A stretch of 64,000 bases of DNA from Ganoderma boninense (taxonomy: Eukaryota > Basidiomycota > Agaricomycetes > Polyporales > Polyporaceae), in assembly GCA_002900995.3 (NCBI GenBank), contig CM035310.1, positions 592,155 through 656,154 of the forward strand. The letters run 5' to 3'. Both the position numbers and the translations under genes were made by a program. Positions 22,418-35,599 of this stretch are shown piece by piece. Numbering within the stretch: position 1 is the first letter of the stretch; the number at the start of each line of letters is the position of its first letter. The notes beneath the pieces were generated by a model, which saw nothing but the letters and a program-made list of their open reading frames with translations, had not been told where the DNA came from and searched no databases.

Positions 22418-23082
22418 AGAGAGCTAACGTGGTGGGACCGGGGAGTGCTGGCCATCCCAACTTTAGCCCAGGCGTATTTATCCGAACCGCGATGCCACAA
22501 TTTGTTCCCCGTGGACCCCGTCATAAGTTCACGACCCTCGGCAGCCCTGAGCGACGCATTGCGCACTGCAGGAACGTGGTTTAGCCGAGGGATATTACGG
22601 CAAAACAGGACTGGCCCACCCATACTGTCCAAGAAACTTCCTGGATATGGTCACCGTGGTCCGGGGTCGGGCACGGGTCCTCGCCAGCAATACGGGACGG
22701 GCAAACGCGTGAATCTAGCGAGCACGCTGCTTCGTGTAATTGCCGTTCAAGCTTTGCCTTTGCTGTCAGCGCCAGATCTGCTCTGGTCGTCTGTTGCCAA
22801 CCTTGTAGCAACCCCTCCCGGAGATCCCCAGGTGCCTTCTTCGGGAAGGAAGCCACGGCGAGTCCATTCCGATCCCATGAACTTGCGTTCCCAGGCCCTT
22901 CCCCGCTCATATTACAGGCGAAAAGCGGAAGACCAGTCACCATCGGGGCCCGGATCGGCTGTCGAGCCGTCCCGCATCCTGGCTCAGGGTCCATTGCAAT
23001 GCGAACGCGTGTATGAACGGCACGAGTATGAGGGTGTATGTAATTATTCCACGCACTAGGGAACCAATATGCTACGCCGACC
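22418..23082. promoter_or_regulatory. P450 promoter and intergenic region
   Basis: On the minus strand an ATAAATAC TATA-like sequence lies near 22474-22481, about 55 bp upstream of the P450 ATG. A 204-codon plus-strand open frame (22445-23059) has no motif and poor coding character, so it is left out as a gene. Confidence 0.35.
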
Positions 23083-26000
23083 TCACAAGCTGCGGGAGTC
23101 GATTGGCTGCGACAAAGCCATGACGACCCGCCCCCGCTGGGTGTTCTTGTCTTGCTCGACCTCGACCAGGACCTTCACCTTGTCGAAGACCGCAATCGCC
23201 ACCTGCTGCTCGCCCGCGGGGACCGTTATCGTGTAGTTGTCGGCATCAAACTGGATCTCGCGCTTGAACGTCACGAGGCCTTCGATTCCCAATCTGAAAT
23301 GCAAGGTTTCGATACGCTTCCCGCCCCATAACCGCACCTTCGGGCGGACCACGTACCTGGAAACGAAGACGCCGAGCCCATTCCTGAACGTCCGAATCAC
23401 AAACGCGTCCTCGATTACCGTTTCCTTAGCGCTCCGAGCTTTGAGGGCGAGGCCGACGTAAAACTCAACGCTCGCCCGACCTGCCATCTGGGCCATTCGA
23501 TGGCGCTTGTTGACGACGTCAAGAATGCGCTCGACGTGCGATTTGGAATGGAGGCTGGCATGGAGGGGTGCGTGTCCTATTGCGGCCGCGAGCTGGCGGT
23601 GGGCCAAGACGTCTGCGTGTCCGATGGGAAGACGTCCGTGAGATAACAAAGCCATGAGCCCAGAAGTTAATCATTCGCACCCGCATAACGTCTGATCGGG
23701 CTGGTAAAGTGGGTGTAAATGGGACTTGCGAGACCATAATGGCCAAAAGTATCCCGAGCCACGCTGCCGGAGCAGAAATACTCCGCCGACAACATGCACC
23801 GGGTGGCCATGATGCGCACTAGCGTGTTGAAGGCCGGCTCGCTGGGGTCCTGGCAGAACGATTGATTTGAGGGCGGTGAATAAAAATGAACACTATCTGA
23901 CACGCTTACAACACACTTGTCGAGGGACGCGGCGAGCGCGCCCGAGCTGGAGACGTCAAGTGTCATCCCTCTCCGTTTCTTGAGAATGTCCTGCAGTTTC
24001 TCGAAGTTCGTGCGGGGGGGTGGCAGGTGTCGCCTATCGGCAAATTGTTAGCAGGAGGGTCACACTGTCCAGCTAGGCGAGACATGCACGAACCTGAGCA
24101 CCGCGGTCTGTGGGAATGCGTCCTGAATTTTCTGCGCGACGCTGATGTTGGCGAGCAGCATGAATTCCTCCACCAGGCTGTTGGTCTCACGGAGCTCCTT
24201 CTGTTCTACATCTATGGGGTCGGAGGATTCAGTGCTGTCGAGATAGATTTTGACTTCGGGGGAGGCAAGGTTAAGTGCGCCCGCCGCCCGCCGCCCATCC
24301 TTCAGCTTCTTGGCAAGGTCGTTGAGCAATCGGATGCTCTCCGTAAGTTCGTCCGAAAGCGTCCTGTGAGCATGATGAGTATATGACGGAAGCCGTTCCC
24401 ACGCACACATGGTGCAGACGCACCGGTCGTCCTTGCGGATCTGTGCTTCTTCGTACGTAAAGGCCGACTTGGAGGCAATCACGGATTTTGTAAAACGCAC
24501 GTCGACGATCTGGGCCTCGGGTGATAATTCCTGGACGGTGATTTGAACACTAAGTCGCGCGACGTGAGATGCTGATGGCGAAGGACGTACCCAGATAACC
24601 GAGAACGCAAGGCGCTCAACATGAGGACGGAGCGAACACAGGTTCGTCCCAAGCAGAGCGGGCAACATGTCAATCCGCTTGTCAACGAGGTACACTGTCG
24701 TCCCACGAGCCGCGGCCTCGCTGTCCATTGGAGTGTCGGGATGCACGAAGTGAGAAACATCGGCAATGTCTGTGACTCGGATCAGCACCCGGAGAACCCT
24801 GTCTATGAATGGGACGGACTTACGGACGCCAGCTTCGATGTTTCCGTTGGGGAGACGGCGTGCGTGCAGGGCATCGTCGATATCTTGGCAGCCTAATCGA
24901 ATAAGCAACCTTAAACAACTCCGGATCTGACGGCGGGGTGGGGGAACTGCGCACCTGGGGGATCAATCGAACAGATGATGAGATCCCGTAAGTCCTCCCT
25001 GTCCTTCCAATCCCGGTTGGCCACGTTCTTTGGGGGCACGACCCAGTTGTCACCCTCAACTGGGAGGCAGTCGAGAATCGCTTTCCCGAACGGTCTGTAC
25101 GGGACATCAAATTCCAGAAGCAGTGACTCCTGCTCCGCTTCCTTGCTTTGCACCTTGCCCAGAGCACGAACGAAGTGCCCCTCGGGATAACGAGACGTCC
25201 GTTCCCATCGATCGATTGTGACCAGGATCTTCTGGCCCACAAGCGCTGGGGCCTGACGCGTCCGCAGCCGGATCCGCGGTAACAATCGGGAGACCGGTGT
25301 GGCGAAGACCGTTTGCTGGGAGAGCGACGTTGGATTCGTTGAGGTTAGGGATGTGCTATCGATGTGACACACATATCTGGCAATGACGTAAAAACATGAG
25401 TCTGAGCCACACGGTGGATAAACCAGAAGAAATTTTCACGTACGACCGCCAGTTACGCTTGACGATCCCGACCACACGCCCTGTGGGCTGCTTTCCGGAG
25501 GCCGCGGGCTTTACCGACTCGATAAGCACCGTCTTCCTCTCAGCAACAACCCCCTCTTCATCCCCCTCGTCGTCCGAGTCGTGTGCGTCATCGTTCTTCA
25601 GGTTGGCTGTGCATAAGACGTTCTCAGCATGTCGCTTGCCATAGAAATAGTATAGGACAGAAAAATTACCATCTTGGTCGACCACCTCGTCCAGCGGAGC
25701 TTTCCAGTCCTTTTCGTCGAAAACTTCAACGGCGACTACATCTCCTTGGACAGCACGGTTCATGTGCTCGCGGCCAACTAGGAGCACAGGCTTCTCGAAA
25801 CCGGAGACGGGTACGCTTCCCTGAAGAAATTTTAGTGGCCGGCACAGTTGACGGAGGACAAGGCTTCTACCTCCAGATAGTTGTATTGATTAGCGTTGAA
25901 GTGGCCCTGATGCAGCTGGCCTGACTTCACGCCTGCCAGAAGAGTGGCCATGGGGAGATACTGCGACAGGCATAATAAATGAGCCAACGGCCTCATGATG

Positions 26001-27122
26001 CAGGTGTGGAGTACGCACTTCTGGATATAGTACCTGTCGCGCGGCGACGGCCGGAGTGGGCTCAAGGCTATCTGATCCTACGGCTGCAAGCAGGTCGAGC
26101 AATTCATTCGAGGCCTTCAAACTCTCGACATATCTACGCACTAGACGTCGGCTATAGTGCGTTGCTCGGGACGGCGGACATGGGCGTGAGACGTACCAGA
26201 TACGCAGGAGAGACCTTCCTTCTCGGCCTTTTGGCGGTTCGCGACATCATCTGTCAAGAGGACGACGAGCGGTAATGGCGGCCTCGATTGGCCCCGAACT
26301 GGCGGGCGGGCGAGGGATAGGTGGCTATTGTACCAGGACGTTGCCTTGCGAATACCTGCAGAAGATGCCGCTTAGTGCAGCACGAGGAGGGTGCTGGGGG
26401 CCAAAATACCTCTGTCATTCCGGTCATTCGGTGACTCAGCCTCCTCGCGTACTATAGCCGTTTCCCTGGAGTGCGACTATCGGCATGTTTGGAAATAGCC
26501 GCTTTCCGCGACACTCACGAGCGATATTCGTTGTAGAAGACCCAAATATTCTTGTCGTCTGCTTTCACCAGGGCCTTCAAGCGATTGTATAGTGGTAGCG
26601 AGCGGTGCCTAACTTCCTCCATAACGGTCTGGAGCAGAATCATCGGGGGACTGAATTTCGGCGATTCCATTAAGTCCATCTGAATACCGGCGGCATATGA
26701 GTTATCAGGAGGAAGCTCGCACGAAAGCAGTAATCCCGTTACCCAGCTACGGGGCTAGATAGATATACCGGTGTTAAATGAAAATCAGGGTAGACTGACC
26801 TGGGAAAGGAATACGTTCGTATCCGGCAGCACGAAGTGGCCGGCAGGAAACGAAGGGTGGTCCAGAGATCCCGAAGAGGGCAATACTGCGTCCTGGCTCT
26901 GACTCGCGCAGAGGCTGCAGCTGTGGATACCACATGCGACATCGTCGCGGAGGTACCGTTCGCGAAGAACTAGGTGGATCACATTGGCTACGGAGATGAA
27001 CATCGAAGCGACAGTCGGGACGTACCCTTGATGACCTTGCCCCTCGCCGTTTTCTTGAAGAATTTGCGCTGAGTGACTACGGCCTCCGTCCGGGGCCGCT
27101 TTCGAATTGAAATTTCGGGCAT
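23083..27122 (-). CDS. DIS3: exosome complex exonuclease RRP44 (DIS3)
   Basis: Catalytic nuclease of the RNA exosome: 3'-5' exonuclease (RNB) plus endonuclease (PIN). Exon 1 (27026-27122) begins [20 protein letters not shown], then FFKKTARGK. The PIN part has [42 protein letters not shown], and [12 protein letters not shown] with its acidic residues. Cold-shock-like segments follow ([36 protein letters not shown]). The RNB active site [20 protein letters not shown] is intact, then [16 protein letters not shown] and [22 protein letters not shown]-terminal S1-like region ends [14 protein letters not shown]. About a dozen exons with short GT-AG introns; I saw no frameshift. The start is the ATG at 27122, directly before the conserved basic N-terminus. 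Confidence 0.93.
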
Positions 27123-27628
27123 TCAGGTCAGCGCGAAAAGTAAGACAGCCGTAAGGCCAGGTGTTCTGTTTTGAGAATCAAGCTGAAGCGGGGATGCGGT
27201 CATGCAGGTTCAGGACAAGAGGTTCCGGCCCGGCGCGATTGATGCTTGGGCCCGAGCGGGGGCTGAAATTCATCAATATCGGAGATCAAACAATTTATGA
27301 GAGCTTATAATCCTCCGGTCGACATACATTACTGCGTATTATTTCGGGTTGCCAATGCAAACGTCTCGTTCGAAGCAACTTGAACTTAAGCTTGTATAGT
27401 TCCAACTCATCGACGCTGGGCGGGTCTCTAGCAGCTCTACAACCCACCTTCGAATTCCCCTCGATATTAACAGCGACAGCGGCTACGACTTTCATTATGA
27501 TCAGCACCTGACCAGGCCCATGTTCATCATAGAATACGGCAGGCTCACGCACGTTCGCTGTTCGCTTCGTCGAAACCGTATAAATGCTTGGATACGCCCT
27601 CCTCTGGTTGCGCTCTGCCTTGTCGACC
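27123..27628. promoter_or_regulatory. divergent promoter region, DIS3 / acid phosphatase
   Basis: Spacer of 506 bp between two genes transcribed away from each other. On the plus strand GTATAAATG at about 27579-27587 sits roughly 42-50 bp upstream of the phosphatase ATG and is a good TATA-box candidate. No protein signal is seen in between. Confidence 0.5.
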
Positions 27629-29791
27629 ATGAGTGGCTACGTGACATGGCTCTTGCACATCCCTGTCCTGTTTTTCTTGGCGGCGTCCGCTGCCACCCAG
27701 TCTGGCACCTTGTCGTCTCGGGACGGTGTCTATAATTCGTCGATGACCCCCGCCGATCTCCCGTGGAACACGTACAACTACTGCAATGCGCCGCACGTCA
27801 ACGCCAGGCATTACGCCAGGCCAGCCAACGCGCCCCATGCGAAGTTGGTCTACATGAACGCGGTTATACGCCACCACAAGGTGCGTCGACGGAGATGGAC
27901 CCGAAGCTGTCAGAGGCTGACTGAACTCCCTTCACGATGAAGCGAACACCGGATAATCTGTATCCACAGGAGAACGAGCTGAACGCCATCCCCTGGAACT
28001 GCGCGGACTTCCCCCAATTCAGCTATGGCGGAGGAAGCCCCTCAGCCCAGATTTTCCACAACACCGACGTGCCGTCCTGGCACCCGTTCCTCTCGCTCTT
28101 TTGGAACGGAACCTGCGACGAGGGCCAGCTGACGCACGAGGGTCTCCTTGACTCCATGGCACACGGAAAGGTACCGTCCCGCAATCACAGTCACTTATCC
28201 TTCTCCGGTCCGCCCGCCGAAAACTGATATGTCTCTTGCCAGGATTTCTGGGGTGTATATGGTGGCGAGCTCGGGTTCCTAGAGTCTGTCAACGAAGGGG
28301 ACATCTTCGTTCGAACGTCCGTCGAGACCAGAACGATGCAGGTCGCCGGCGGTTTTATTGCCGGCATGGACCCTGCGTTCGTGTCCAAGGCGTTTCCGGT
28401 CACCACACAGCCTTCGCCGGTGAGTAAGTATGGCATGTGATGCCCAAGCGAAGTTCTGCAGCAGGGTCCTTGCATGTCAGCGTCGCTCAGGGCACTGCCT
28501 TTTAACCCCTATGTGGTTGGCACGAAAGGCACCGTCGCGCCTTCTTCCAACGTACAGTAGAAGCAAACACAAGAATCGCGTGTGAACCCGCGTGGGCCAT
28601 CCGTCCAGACCATGGCGTCCGAGCCAGAGAGGGGGGACCCGGAGCCCTCATAATGCCCCATGCCGACGAACACGCGGCTACGTGCATTCCTTTGCCTATT
28701 CAATCCCTGTATTTCCGCCGTTTCTAACACCGCCTTTCCTTCTACAGATCGACTCAATCCCGCCGAACTACCCCTGCCCGAACGCGAACGCCATCCGCGA
28801 CGCCTACCAGTCCGTGCCCGCCTGGACCGCGCACCTCGCGCAGAACGCGGCCCTGAAGGCCAGGCTCGATGCCACGCTTGGCACAGCCGGGCTTGCCGAC
28901 TGGGCTTCCTGGTGTGAGTCCTTGCCGTGATATGGCTCTTCTCGACTTCCATCCGCTCCCCCTCTCCGGGTCCGCCGCCGGGCCCTGAGATCGGGGGGCT
29001 GGAGTCTAGGTGCTGCCGCCACGAAGGAACCATAGTCTGACCTCCCGTGCCCGTACGCCTCCCCGCCGGCCGGCCACGCACAGATGATCACTTCTTCGAC
29101 ACGTTCACGTCGCGGACGTGCCACGGGCACCCGCTCCCGTGCAACGCGACGGGGGGCTGCGTCTCCGCCGCGGACGCCGCGAGGGTGTTCGCCATCGGCG
29201 ACTTCGAGTACAAGTGCGTCGATCCCCCCCTTCCCCCGCGCGGGATGACGTATACTCGTGCTCACCGAAGCCGCTGCTGCCGCTTTCCTCCTGTCAACGT
29301 TCTGCCCTCGGCCGCGAACGGCGGCGGCAGCTATATCTGGAACGCTGCAGAGAACGCGACGGCGTACAACCAGCTGACGGTCGGGGTGTTCCTGCAGGAG
29401 CTCGCGCAGAACTTCCGGCTGTTTAGGGACGGGGGCGAGCGGTTCAGGCTGCGCTTTTACGTCGGACATGACGGGACGATGGTCCGCGTCGCGTCTGCGC
29501 TCGGGTTTGGGAAGCTCGCGCCGCTCCGGTGGCCCGCCCTGGGATCCGAGATCGTCATGGAGGTCGGTTGGCTCCCGGTTGGCTGTCTGTGGCTTGGTTG
29601 GCGTACTGACGATGGGAATTGGGGCATCGTGGCAGGTCTGGAAATCGGACGAAGATGAGCTATTTGTGCGCGTTTTCCACGAGGGCACAGTAGTGCCGGG
29701 GTTCGAGTGGATCCCGCTCGACACCTTCATCGACGCTCTGGAGGCGCAGATCCCGGAAGGTATCTTTGAGGCATGCAATACTAGTTCTTGA
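27629..29791 (+). CDS. secreted histidine acid phosphatase (histidine phosphatase superfamily, branch 2)
   Basis: Hydrolyses phosphate monoesters through a phosphohistidine intermediate. Exons 27629-27880, 27943-28170, 28243-28419, 28748-28913, 29084-29213, 29331-29562 and 29636-29791 join in phase to 446 residues, the usual family length. A signal peptide is evident (hydrophobic WLLHIPVLFFLAASAATQS after MSGYVT). The catalytic loop is VIRHHKRTPDN, split by intron 1 just after RHHK, and the proton-donor motif is FYVGHDGTMVRV. Other landmarks: SWHPFLSLFWNGTCDEGQLT, HFFDTFTSRTCHGHPLPC and VFHEGTVVPGFEWIPLDTF. Paired cysteines fit an extracellular enzyme. An in-frame upstream ATG at 27584 exists, but it would place extra residues before the signal peptide. 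Confidence 0.9.
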
Positions 29792-30142
29792 TGTGTCCTC
29801 GGATTAGACTCGGGCAGCGTCAATTACTAGCGACACTTGGCTTTGAAAGAAGATCCAGCTGTACCTATTTTTATGAGAGATTAGTGTCTACGTTCCCGCA
29901 GGGACTAGGGTGTAAAGTCTACGCAATCTTTTGAAAGTTTGTTGTGCAGAGCTGTACAATGAAGTGGTGTCCGATTAATCTCGGCAACTTGAAGTGGGCG
30001 CTTTGCTCCATCCGTCACTGGTGACTGAGCGCCCATGCCCATGCGCAATAGCGCGCATGACGTTCGGTGGGCGTGGCGGTCGAACGCGTCGGCGTCCTCA
30101 TCTTCCTCCTCCTCCTCTCCTTCCCCGGTATCGTCCAGGCTC
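29792..30142. other. intergenic, nothing recognised
   Basis: Spacer between the phosphatase stop and the EMC1 start. It contains a CT-rich stretch (30100-30125, TCTTCCTCCTCCTCC) just upstream of the EMC1 ATG, of the kind common before fungal transcription start sites. Confidence 0.4.
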
Positions 30143-33100
30143 ATGCGGCACTTATTTCTACTACTCTGGCTATGGACGACATGTGCACACGCCCTCCATT
30201 CGTATGAAGCCGGCGTGACAGACTGGCACAAACCTCTCGTTGGCGTACCTCTCGTGCTATCCGATTCCGCTGCCCGGTCTTCCACAGGAGGAGGTTTCAG
30301 GACGGACAAACGAGCAGTGTGGTCCTGACAGCGACGTATAGCAATGTGCTCGCTGCGCTTCACTCTGCGAACGGGTCTATAGGTGAGTAACTTATCGTGT
30401 CGTGTTGCGCATGGCTCAGGCTTCAACGCGATCAAGTATAGCATGGCGACATATCTTTGACGACGATGACCGGATTGTGAGGTTCAGGCAAGACAAAGAT
30501 GGTGAGTTCCATACCTATAGTTGCTCTCTTCTCGAGTCTCTATCCCAGTCTAAGACCGCGCGCTTGGCATCTGGAGCACAAATATGGCGCTACTTAGTCC
30601 GTTCCTAGAGGCACATATTTGAATGGTCGAGGGCCCAAATTTTGAGCTGGGTTGAGCCCTCCTTGCAAACATAAGCTTGGCCATTAGATACGATACTGCT
30701 TAAGTCCGTCCAGCACGGAGTGGAAATGTGTACGTTCGCTGAAACAAGCGGAGAACATATTTTGGCACTCATTGTGTCGGTCGCGACCATCGCGAGTGGT
30801 CGACTTCAGATTATGAGTGGTGCGAGATCACTTATTCATCGAGCCCCAAACTAGGTCAGCTTGACTAACTCGCTCGAAGTTCCAAACGTTGATCTCGCCC
30901 GAGATGCTTTTCCACGCCCCCTCTCACACGTTCGTATTCATGCTGTAAATATCGCAGTCCGCTATCACAAGGCCATGAAATCACCACTGTGCGGCCTCCT
31001 GACAGTAGCATTAGCTCGAGGAGGGGTGCAGGTAGTGGTATGATCATTTACCCGACCCTCCGATAGCAAAACCTTCATTGTGCCCACGGTCTGGCAAATT
31101 TAAGGCCAGAACAGTCACGGCACATTGCTTCCTTCTATTCATTTTGAGTGACGCCTTTCAATGGCGGTTTCAGTATAAATGTCTCTTAACTCTGGCGCCG
31201 ATTCGAAAGCGGTCCTGCCTTTGCCTTGTCTCTTCTTCGTCTAGGTTTCATCTCCTAATGAGAAGTGAAGAGAGTCATAGCTAACTTCCTATTAACAGTC
31301 GTCGTTTCTCTTTCGGGGCCCGGGGGTGCTTACTTCCGTGTGTTCGATTCCCAATCCGGGGATTTAATCCTAGAACGGCGGCTCCACGATCCCCAAGCAG
31401 GTCGCTTGCAAGAGCCCGAGTCACTGGGAACCGCCGTGGGTTTCGGAGCCAACGAGAACGGGAGAGACGTCTACGTACTCACCAATGGCCACACGCTCCG
31501 CCGCATCGACCGCCACAGCGGCGAGGTGAGGTGGGGGTGGACGGCTCCAGACCAGACGTAAGGTTCTCCGTTTATCGCGGACGGTGATTGCGCTGATTCT
31601 GCTTAACCCAGTTCCCTTGTTGTCTATGCGAAGGTCTTCGCGACGCCTTCGACAGTCTACCTTCTCGGGCTCGCGAAGTCCCTCTCGTCCTACACGCTTC
31701 ATATTACGTCGCTCTCCACGGAGACCGGCGAGGTCATCCACTCGGGCCACATTCCTTCCAGCATCTCCACCGGCTTATCGGAGGCATTCATTCTCAGCGA
31801 CCTGAAGGCGCCCCAGACCGCGCCGCACGTCGTCTGGTTCGAGCAGGGCAAGATCAAGGCCCTCGAACTTTCGCCGGAACTGAAGGCGAAGCCTGCGGCG
31901 GTCAAGGGTGCAGTCTACAAGAAGATCACGGACGTCGGGCTTTCCGAACACGGCCAGTTCGTTGCCATCGCCGAGGACGGCTCTGGCCGGGTCATGAAAC
32001 TCACCCCAGAAGGCCTGAAGGCAATTTGGGAGTACTCCGATTCGGTACGTTGCGTCCTCCCCTCCCCTTCTCTCGGTGCCCGTGTGTTCACCGCGTTCCA
32101 TTAGTCCACGTCGCCCTCTCGCACAGACTCCATTTACTCGGGCGGCTTGGACGTCGATGGGAACCCCTACATCGCACGCGTGTTTTGGACACACACCATG
32201 AAGGTGGGTGGTCTGCTACTTTGTAGGGGGACGGCCTTATTGATTGGCATTCAGACCATGTCCGCACACGTCCTTGCGCCCCACCTCGCGGACGAGAAGG
32301 GGCTTGTTACGGGCTATACGTTCCCGTTCAAGACAGGAGAGCACGGCATCATCCAACACGTACGAGGGTCCTCTCCTATTTCCCGTAGCGCTTTCTAACG
32401 GCCGAGCAGGTCGCACTCGAGGCTGCCAATCCTGAGCAGTACAGAGTCCTCGCCAGGCTCCTCGTGACCACGAGCACCGGCGCGGTCCAGATGTGGCAGC
32501 AAGACCAGCTGCAGTGGGTACGCGAAGAGGGCCTCGCCGACATCAGCGCCGCCGAGCTTGTCGAGCTCCCGGAACGGAAGGCTGCCTCCCAGGGCGAGAG
32601 CGAGCAGGAAACGTTTGGGGCGCGTGTCGTCCGCCAGCTTCTCGATGCCCAGGTACGTACTGTGGGCTGTGCGCGATCCCCCTCGGATCGCGCTTCGGAT
32701 TCGGATTCGCAGGCTGATCCTGGGCTGGTCTTTTTTTTTTTGCTTTGCTTTGCTGCGCAGGGCTTCCCGCAATACGCCGCGAACTTTGTGCGCCGCTTCG
32801 TAACGGGCTCGTACGCGTCCGTCAGCGCGTCCGTGGCCCCGCCCGCGGACGCGAACGCGAGCGAACCCCTTGCGCGCGACGCGTTCGGCTTCCGCAAGGT
32901 CATCGTCGCCGCGACGCCGTACGGCAAGCTGTATGGGATCGACTCAGCAAACGGTGCGGTGCTCTGGAGCCGCCTCTTCGGGCTCGGATGGGCAGCGAAG
33001 GTCGGCGGCCAGGTCATACCCGCGAAGATGTTCGTCACGCGCACCGTGGCGACGGAGAGGCGCCGCAGGTCGTGCTGGTGACCCAGCGGAAGGCGAACAA

Positions 33101-34637
33101 CGTAAGCACAATACCTTTTTCACCTTCGGATGCGAGCGTCCCTCATCTTACGTCGAACGCGTAGGGCCTCGTTCGATACCGTTGTCTTCCACGTCGACGC
33201 CCTGACTGGCGAGGACGCGCGCGCGGAGTCCCCGAGCGCGGCCGGCGACCTCCTGCAGGGCGAGGACGCGATCGCGGGGCCCCTCGTCGAGGCGTTCCTG
33301 CTCAACCTTGGCGGCGGCCGCACGGTCGTCCTCCTCGACGAGTTCCTCCAGGTGCACCTCTACCCGGAGACGGACGCGGCCAAGGACGCGTTCAAGGCGC
33401 TCGCCACCTCGCTGCGCATCCCGCTCCGCGGCGGGCAGCCCGGGCAGCGCCGCCTCATCGGGCACCAGGTCCCCGAGGAGCTCGAGTTCACCGGGAGGCA
33501 CGTCGCGTACCCCGCGTGGTCGCTGCCGTTCCCCGCCGGCCAGGACGTCCTCGCGCTCTTCGCGCGCCCGGGCGATCCTGTCGCGTCGCTCGGGAAGGTG
33601 CTGGGCAACCGCACGACGCTGTACAAGTACCTGAACCCGAACGTCGTCGGCGTCCTCACGGGTCCGCCGGCGGCGGCGGCGCTGAACGACAAGGCGACGT
33701 GCGGGGTGTACCTGGTCGACGGCGCGAAGGGCACGATCCTGTACGAGGCGGCTGTGCCGTCCGTGCGTGGCAGATGCGACGTCAAGGCTGTCCTGGTCGA
33801 GAACTGGCTGGTGTATCACTACTATGACGACGACGTCGGGGTCAACCAGGCGAAGGGCTACCGCGTCGTCTCTGTCGAGCTCTACGAGGGGAGGGGCATC
33901 GATGACAAGCGGAAGAGGTGCGTGTCTGGTCGTGCTACCCTCGTCCTCGTGATCAGTGGGCTGATGATGGTGGGGCTGGCAGTTCCGACATGTCGTCGCT
34001 GTCGTACGGCACGGCGGATGTCAGCGTGTACGAGCAGGCGTTTGTCTTCCCTCGGGGCATCCGCACGCTCGCCCCCACGTCGACGAGCTACGGCATATCT
34101 GTCAAGGACATCATCGGTCAGCCGCTCGAGCTTTTCCTGTTGCACGCATGATTGCTGATGCCTTCTTCAGTTGCCAACGAGAACGGCCAGATCCAGTCCT
34201 TCCCCCGCCGGTTCCTCGACCCAAGACGTCCAAAACACAAGCCGACCACTGAGGAGTCCGAAGAGTGGCCCATCCAGTACGACGCAGTGCTCCCTGACGA
34301 CCCCAAACGCGTCCTCTCGCACCAATACCAGGTATGTCCATCTGTCACGCGGTGTCGAACGTACACGGTATTGAGCTATCTGCCGCACAAACCTCAGGTC
34401 GCCAAAACGCAGAAGATCATCACGTCGCCCGCGCTGCTCGAGTCGACGTCGCTCGTGTTCGCGTACGGGCTGGACATGTTCTTCACGCGCGTCGCGCCGT
34501 CCAACACATTCGACGTGCTCAGCGAGGGCTTCAACAAGGCGCAGCTCGTCGTCACCGTCGCCGGCCTCGCGCTCGCGATCGTCGTCGTGAAGCCGATCGT
34601 CGCGCGGAGGAAGCTCCGGGAGCGGTGGTACGACTAG
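30143..34637 (+). CDS. EMC1: ER membrane protein complex subunit 1, with two single-base frame breaks
   Basis: Largest subunit of the ER membrane insertase EMC, with a luminal beta-propeller and a C-terminal DUF1620 domain plus membrane anchor. A signal peptide (MRHLFLLLWLWTTCAHALHS) is followed by VTDWHKPLVGVP, DGQTSSVVLTATYSNVLAAL, WRHIFDDDDRIVRFRQDKD, VVVSLSGPGGAYFRVFDSQS, YIARVFWTHTMK, VTGYTFPFKTGEHGIIQH, VAATPYGKLYGIDSANGAVL, and finally FVFPRGIRTLAPTSTSYGIS, SPALLESTSLVFAYGLDMFF and a terminal helix (LVVTVAGLALAIVVVKPIVA) ending RRKLRERWYD. Intron 30502-31298 is 797 nt, far longer than the rest. Two indels break the frame: near 33048 (one base short before GDGEAPQVVLVTQ) and near 33174 (one base extra after GLV). 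As written, translation would stop at about 33081. The flanking exons are otherwise perfectly conserved. Confidence 0.9.
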
Positions 34638-35599
34638 TAGTGTAGTGCTTAAGTTACAGTTACTTACTGGGGCCTGTGGTGTGTCATGCGATTCCGTCTG
34701 TAGACGTGTACCTATTGTTTAGATAGAGCTGAATCTGCAGTACCTTTCTTTCGCTGAAATCAATCTCTGTCGACGTCATCTACGAGACACCTCCCGACAC
34801 GCCCCAGTTCGACGTCAGTCATGATTTCAGTTAAGTTACATTTATGTACAAACTAAACCGCGGCGGCGGGGGAGGGGGGTTGGAAGTATTTCCAGGACGA
34901 TGATACGCTGCTGACTATACGATAAGCTGAAACCCTTTGAAGCCCGGTGTGCCGTCTGATGTTAAATACATGTCCCAAACCTGGCTCGGGGGTTCGACCA
35001 TGATCTGCCTCAGGACGGATCCACGATGGCTTTCTTTCGACCGTGGTGACGTCACGTACGAGCCTGGAAGACTCACAGTTACCGAGAAGACTCCCGCGGA
35101 CGTTGCCCCGCCCTGAGATGAGCCCGCATTTGAGTTCGGGACGGTCCTTACCAGATGACTGTAACCCATCCCGAGATTTAGCTCGTAGGCGTTGTATTAA
35201 AGCGGTGGTTAACCGAGCTTCTCCGACCCGCGCTGTTTTGTACAGGCAGCGATAAGACGAGAACCAGGAGCTTTAGTGCGGGGGCGACTCGCCCTCTGGG
35301 TCTGTAACTGCACAATCGCACTGCATTGCTTATTCTTAGTCCATGGCAGCGCCCCGAGACCACACTAAAGTAGGATATAGCCCACAGTCCCATGGTAAAA
35401 TAAATCGGTATAGTATGTCAGGCGCACCTCGACCACTCGCCGACAGGCTCACGCCGAGGTCCGTATCCCGCCCCCGTCCGCCGTTCTCTCTCCCCTCCCA
35501 GAAGGCTGGGCGGGGCCTTATCGCGCACCGCATCCTCCAGCGTCGCGCGACTGCACGCCACCACCCCCTCCAAAGCCTACCCAGCTCCCAACGCGAACT
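34638..35599. other. convergent 3' intergenic region
   Basis: Lies between the ends of EMC1 (plus) and the Kre9/Knh1-like gene (minus). Short open frames only; a purine-rich GGCGGCGGGGGAGGGG tract lies at about 34862-34877. No gene supported. Confidence 0.45.

Noticed and set aside
22445..23059. 204-codon plus-strand open frame
   Set aside because: No motif, low complexity and unlike the codon use of neighbours; it starts within the P450 promoter.
28804..29823. 339-codon minus-strand open frame
   Set aside because: It is the antisense shadow of the acid phosphatase exons, which have catalytic motifs and consistent splice phases on the plus strand.
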